Positions 6,179 through 7,821 of a DNA stretch of 7,821 nucleotides are shown here, piece after piece. Below the pieces are notes generated by a model. It had not been told where the DNA came from, made no database searches, and saw only the letters and a list, made by a program, of their open reading frames with translations. The DNA is from an uncultured Mycoplasma sp. (GTDB lineage Bacteria > Bacillota_I > Bacilli_A > RF39 > UBA660): assembly GCA_947565485.1 (NCBI GenBank), contig CANOGG010000049.1, forward strand, positions 1 through 7,821, read 5' to 3'. The translations under genes and the position numbers were made by a program. Each line of letters starts with the position of its first letter. Within the stretch, counting starts at the first letter, position 1.

Positions 6179-6237
6179 TTTATTTCTTTATTTCCCTTTC
6201 TATTTTTATTAAGGGCTATTTTCCTTTATTTTATTCA

Positions 6238-7119
6238 CTAAAAATCCAAAAATCCTAATTCTTTAATATATTTCTCTTTATCTTTCCAATTTTTCACGGT
6301 TTTAACAAACAATTCTAAATACACTTTCTTACCTAACATCCTCTCTATTTCTAGTCTTGCTTGCATTCCAATTACTTTTAATCTCTCGCCATTCTTCCCA
6401 ATAATAATTCTCTTAACATTATCTCTATCGACAATGATATCAACATGTACTTCTACCAAATCGCTCTTCTCCTCATAAAAAACCGTATGACATGTTAGAC
6501 TATGTGGTATCTCTTCACTCGTCACATTGAAAAGTTTCTCCCGGACTATTTCACTAATCATAAAATATTTACTATTACTAGTCTTTACATCACTATCAAA
6601 ATATCTAATCTCATCTTTCAAATACTCTTTAATAACTTGAATAAGCCTATCTACATTATCTCGTGTTAACCCTGAAACTGGTACAATCTCGGCAAAAGGA
6701 TACAAATCTTTATACTCATTAATACTATATATAATTTCTTCATTAGTAAGCTTATCAATTTTATTAAGCACTAAAATAACTGGCACTTCTGTTTTTTCTA
6801 ACACTGTCAAAATAAACTTATCTCCTTTACCTATCCCCGCCGCAGCATCCACGACAAAAAGTAAACAATCGATATCTTTTGTCAGAGCTAATGCTTGTTT
6901 ATTCGTAACTCGTCCGAGTTTATTCATCGGCCTAATAATTCCTGGCGTATCCATAAAAACAATCTGATACTCTGGTTCATTATATATCCCTTGAATAATA
7001 TTTCTCGTCGTTCCTGCGACATTCGAAGTAATCGCTACTTTCTCGTTTATTAAGGTATTAAGTAAAGTTGACTTCCCCACATTAGGTCGTCCAATTAAAC
7101 TCACAAATCCACTTCTCAA
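6238..7119 (-). CDS. era: GTPase Era
   Basis: Era is an essential GTPase that binds the 3' end of 16S rRNA and helps 30S maturation at the inner face of the membrane. The 293-residue length is usual. The P-loop GRPNVGKS spans 10-17, switch I Thr is in TTR (37-39), G3 is DTPG (57-60), G4 is NKID (119-122) and G5 is in PVSG (146-149). The linker EIVREKLFNVTSEEIPHS is canonical, and the C-terminal KH domain has its GKNG loop at 240-243. The start is TTG 7119, fixed by GGAGGTGA 7 nt upstream; no ATG lies in frame nearby. It follows dgkA by 26 bases and so is co-transcribed. Switch I reads SNVAGTTRNI rather than the usual SxKPQTTR, resembling the AGTTR of MnmE and Der. The KH domain and linker nonetheless make Era certain. 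Confidence 0.98.
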   Translation of the reverse strand: MRSGFVSLIGRPNVGKSTLLNTLINEKVAITSNVAGTTRNIIQGIYNEPEYQIVFMDTPGIIRPMNKLGRVTNKQALALTKDIDCLLFVVDAAAGIGKGDKFILTVLEKTEVPVILVLNKIDKLTNEEIIYSINEYKDLYPFAEIVPVSGLTRDNVDRLIQVIKEYLKDEIRYFDSDVKTSNSKYFMISEIVREKLFNVTSEEIPHSLTCHTVFYEEKSDLVEVHVDIIVDRDNVKRIIIGKNGERLKVIGMQARLEIERMLGKKVYLELFVKTVKNWKDKEKYIKELGFLDF

Positions 7120-7126
7120 AGAAAAT

Positions 7127-7134
7127 TCACCTCC
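7127..7134 (-). promoter_or_regulatory. Shine-Dalgarno fixing the TTG start of era
   Basis: GGAGGTGA on the minus strand is fully complementary to the 16S rRNA 3' end and lies 7 nt before TTG 7117-7119. This is the strongest ribosome site among the minus-strand genes and probably compensates for the weak start codon. Confidence 0.85.
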
Positions 7135-7145
7135 AAAAATCTCTA

Positions 7146-7598
7146 TTATAAAAACTCTAACAATTGCATTAAATAAGGTCCAAACACAAAAAGACTTATC
7201 ACGAAAGATACTATCGACATCACAAAGCTAGCCGCCGAACCACAATCTTTCGCAATCTTTGCCAAAGGATGAATATTTGTTGTTGTAAGGTCAACCGCCG
7301 CCTCTATCGCTGTATTAATCAGTTCTAATGCCAAAATAGCTCCCAAAGCTACAAATAAAATTGCCCACTCAAATAAGGTAATCCCAAAAATAAACCCCAT
7401 TATTATCGCGAGTATTGTGGCTAAACCATGTATCCACAAACTCTGCTCATACCGATAAGCAAAAATGAGTCCTTGAACCGAATACTTCACACTTTTTAAA
7501 AAACGTGCAAAACCATAAACTTTCACTTGATTCCTATCAAATTCCCTCATCTCTTCTGCTTTTATATCTTTTCTCTTATCTGGTAATACCTTCTTCAT
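7146..7598 (-). CDS. dgkA: Undecaprenol/diacylglycerol kinase (DgkA family)
   Basis: This small integral membrane kinase phosphorylates undecaprenol (mainly, in Gram-positives) or diacylglycerol with ATP, recycling the lipid carrier for peptidoglycan and teichoic acid synthesis. It has 150 residues and three TM helices, about 54-73, 75-97 and 122-147. Family signatures are complete: Glu51, the ELINTAIEAAVDL motif with E92, N95 and E99, and HPLAKIAKDCGSAA with K117 and D118. About 25 N-terminal residues exceed the Bacillus enzyme and are charged, hence cytoplasmic. The start at ATG 7598 has AGGTG 10 nt ahead; ATG 7550 would give a typical length but has no properly spaced ribosome site. The gene overlaps the end of ybeY by 23 bases in another frame, indicating translational coupling. 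No cdd gene sits between it and era, unlike in Bacillus. Confidence 0.95.
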   Translation of the reverse strand: MKKVLPDKRKDIKAEEMREFDRNQVKVYGFARFLKSVKYSVQGLIFAYRYEQSLWIHGLATILAIIMGFIFGITLFEWAILFVALGAILALELINTAIEAAVDLTTTNIHPLAKIAKDCGSAASFVMSIVSFVISLFVFGPYLMQLLEFL

Positions 7599-7821
7599 TT
7601 AATATCAACACCTGTAACTCAAACATAACTTTCTCGTCTTCTTTTTCCATATGATCATATCCGAGTAAATGTAAAAGACCATGTAATGCCAAAAAAGAAA
7701 GCTCTCTTTTTAAAGAATGTCCATATTCCTGCGCCTGCTCTTTTGCTCTTGATATACATATATAGATATCTCCAAGCATTCTTACGCTTTTATAACTTAT
7801 CTCTTCCTGACTATCTTCTAA
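7576..7821 (-). CDS. ybeY: Endoribonuclease YbeY, C-terminal part (cut by window edge)
   Basis: YbeY is a zinc-dependent endoribonuclease in 16S rRNA 3'-end maturation and ribosome quality control. Only the last 81 residues are visible: the frame stays open to the window edge, with 14 codons before the internal Met at 7779, so the gene begins outside. The family block LGDIYI is followed by RAKEQAQEYGHS and the metal-binding signature HGLLHLLGYDH, whose three histidines (residues 47, 51 and 57 of the visible part) coordinate zinc. The C-terminal LQ..IL tail is normal. It is first in the visible ybeY-dgkA-era-yqzL-recO run and overlaps dgkA. Confidence 0.96.
   Translation of the reverse strand, partial: LEDSQEEISYKSVRMLGDIYICISRAKEQAQEYGHSLKRELSFLALHGLLHLLGYDHMEKEDEKVMFELQVLILNEEGITR

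Noticed and set aside
6193..6220. CCCTT/AAGGG hairpin between era and yqzL
   Set aside because: Five-bp stem with a long A-rich loop and no T-run; it might mask the weak yqzL ribosome site but cannot be told from chance.
1314..7821. Phage-defence or other accessory system on the minus strand
   Set aside because: The recognised genes are housekeeping and the unknown ones lack any nuclease, ATPase, methylase or toxin motif.

Overview
The window comes from an AT-rich Bacillota genome (about 30% G+C by eye). It carries the conserved Firmicute block ybeY-dgkA-era-yqzL-recO, Shine-Dalgarno motifs of the GGAGG type, and TGA used as a stop (recO) with TGG for Trp, so the code is standard rather than the mycoplasma one. 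The gene order, the small YqzL and the form of Era suggest a Bacilli lineage near Erysipelotrichales, RF39 or Acholeplasmatales. That placement is an inference.

Layout from the left. Positions 1-352 hold no gene, only a candidate promoter and a leader. Positions 353-1210 (+) encode a PD-(D/E)XK nuclease-family transposase-like protein. Its natural start appears to be ATA behind a near-perfect Shine-Dalgarno. A strong hairpin terminator follows it and faces a second terminator belonging to the opposing genes. Everything from 1314 to the right edge is on the minus strand. Read in transcription order from the right edge, this is: ybeY (cut by the window edge), dgkA/udpK, era (TTG start), a 30-residue yqzL, recO, a two-TM coiled-coil membrane protein, and two tandem paralogous single-pass membrane proteins. 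The second paralog ends in a six-cysteine tail that the first lacks.

Functionally, ybeY, era and yqzL sit with rRNA processing and ribosome assembly, dgkA with undecaprenyl/diacylglycerol phosphate recycling, and recO with recombination repair. In Bacillus the block continues into glyQS. Here it continues into three membrane proteins I cannot name, each with its own extended -10 promoter (TGnTATAAT-like) and a leader of about 19-25 nt. These three are the least explained part of the window. The two paralogs have a short N-terminal cytoplasmic part, one TM helix, and an ectodomain of a helix followed by long strand-rich stretches. That pattern could be a LolA/LppX-like half-barrel, but this is a hypothesis only.

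I found no RNA gene, CRISPR array or convincing new multi-gene defence system.
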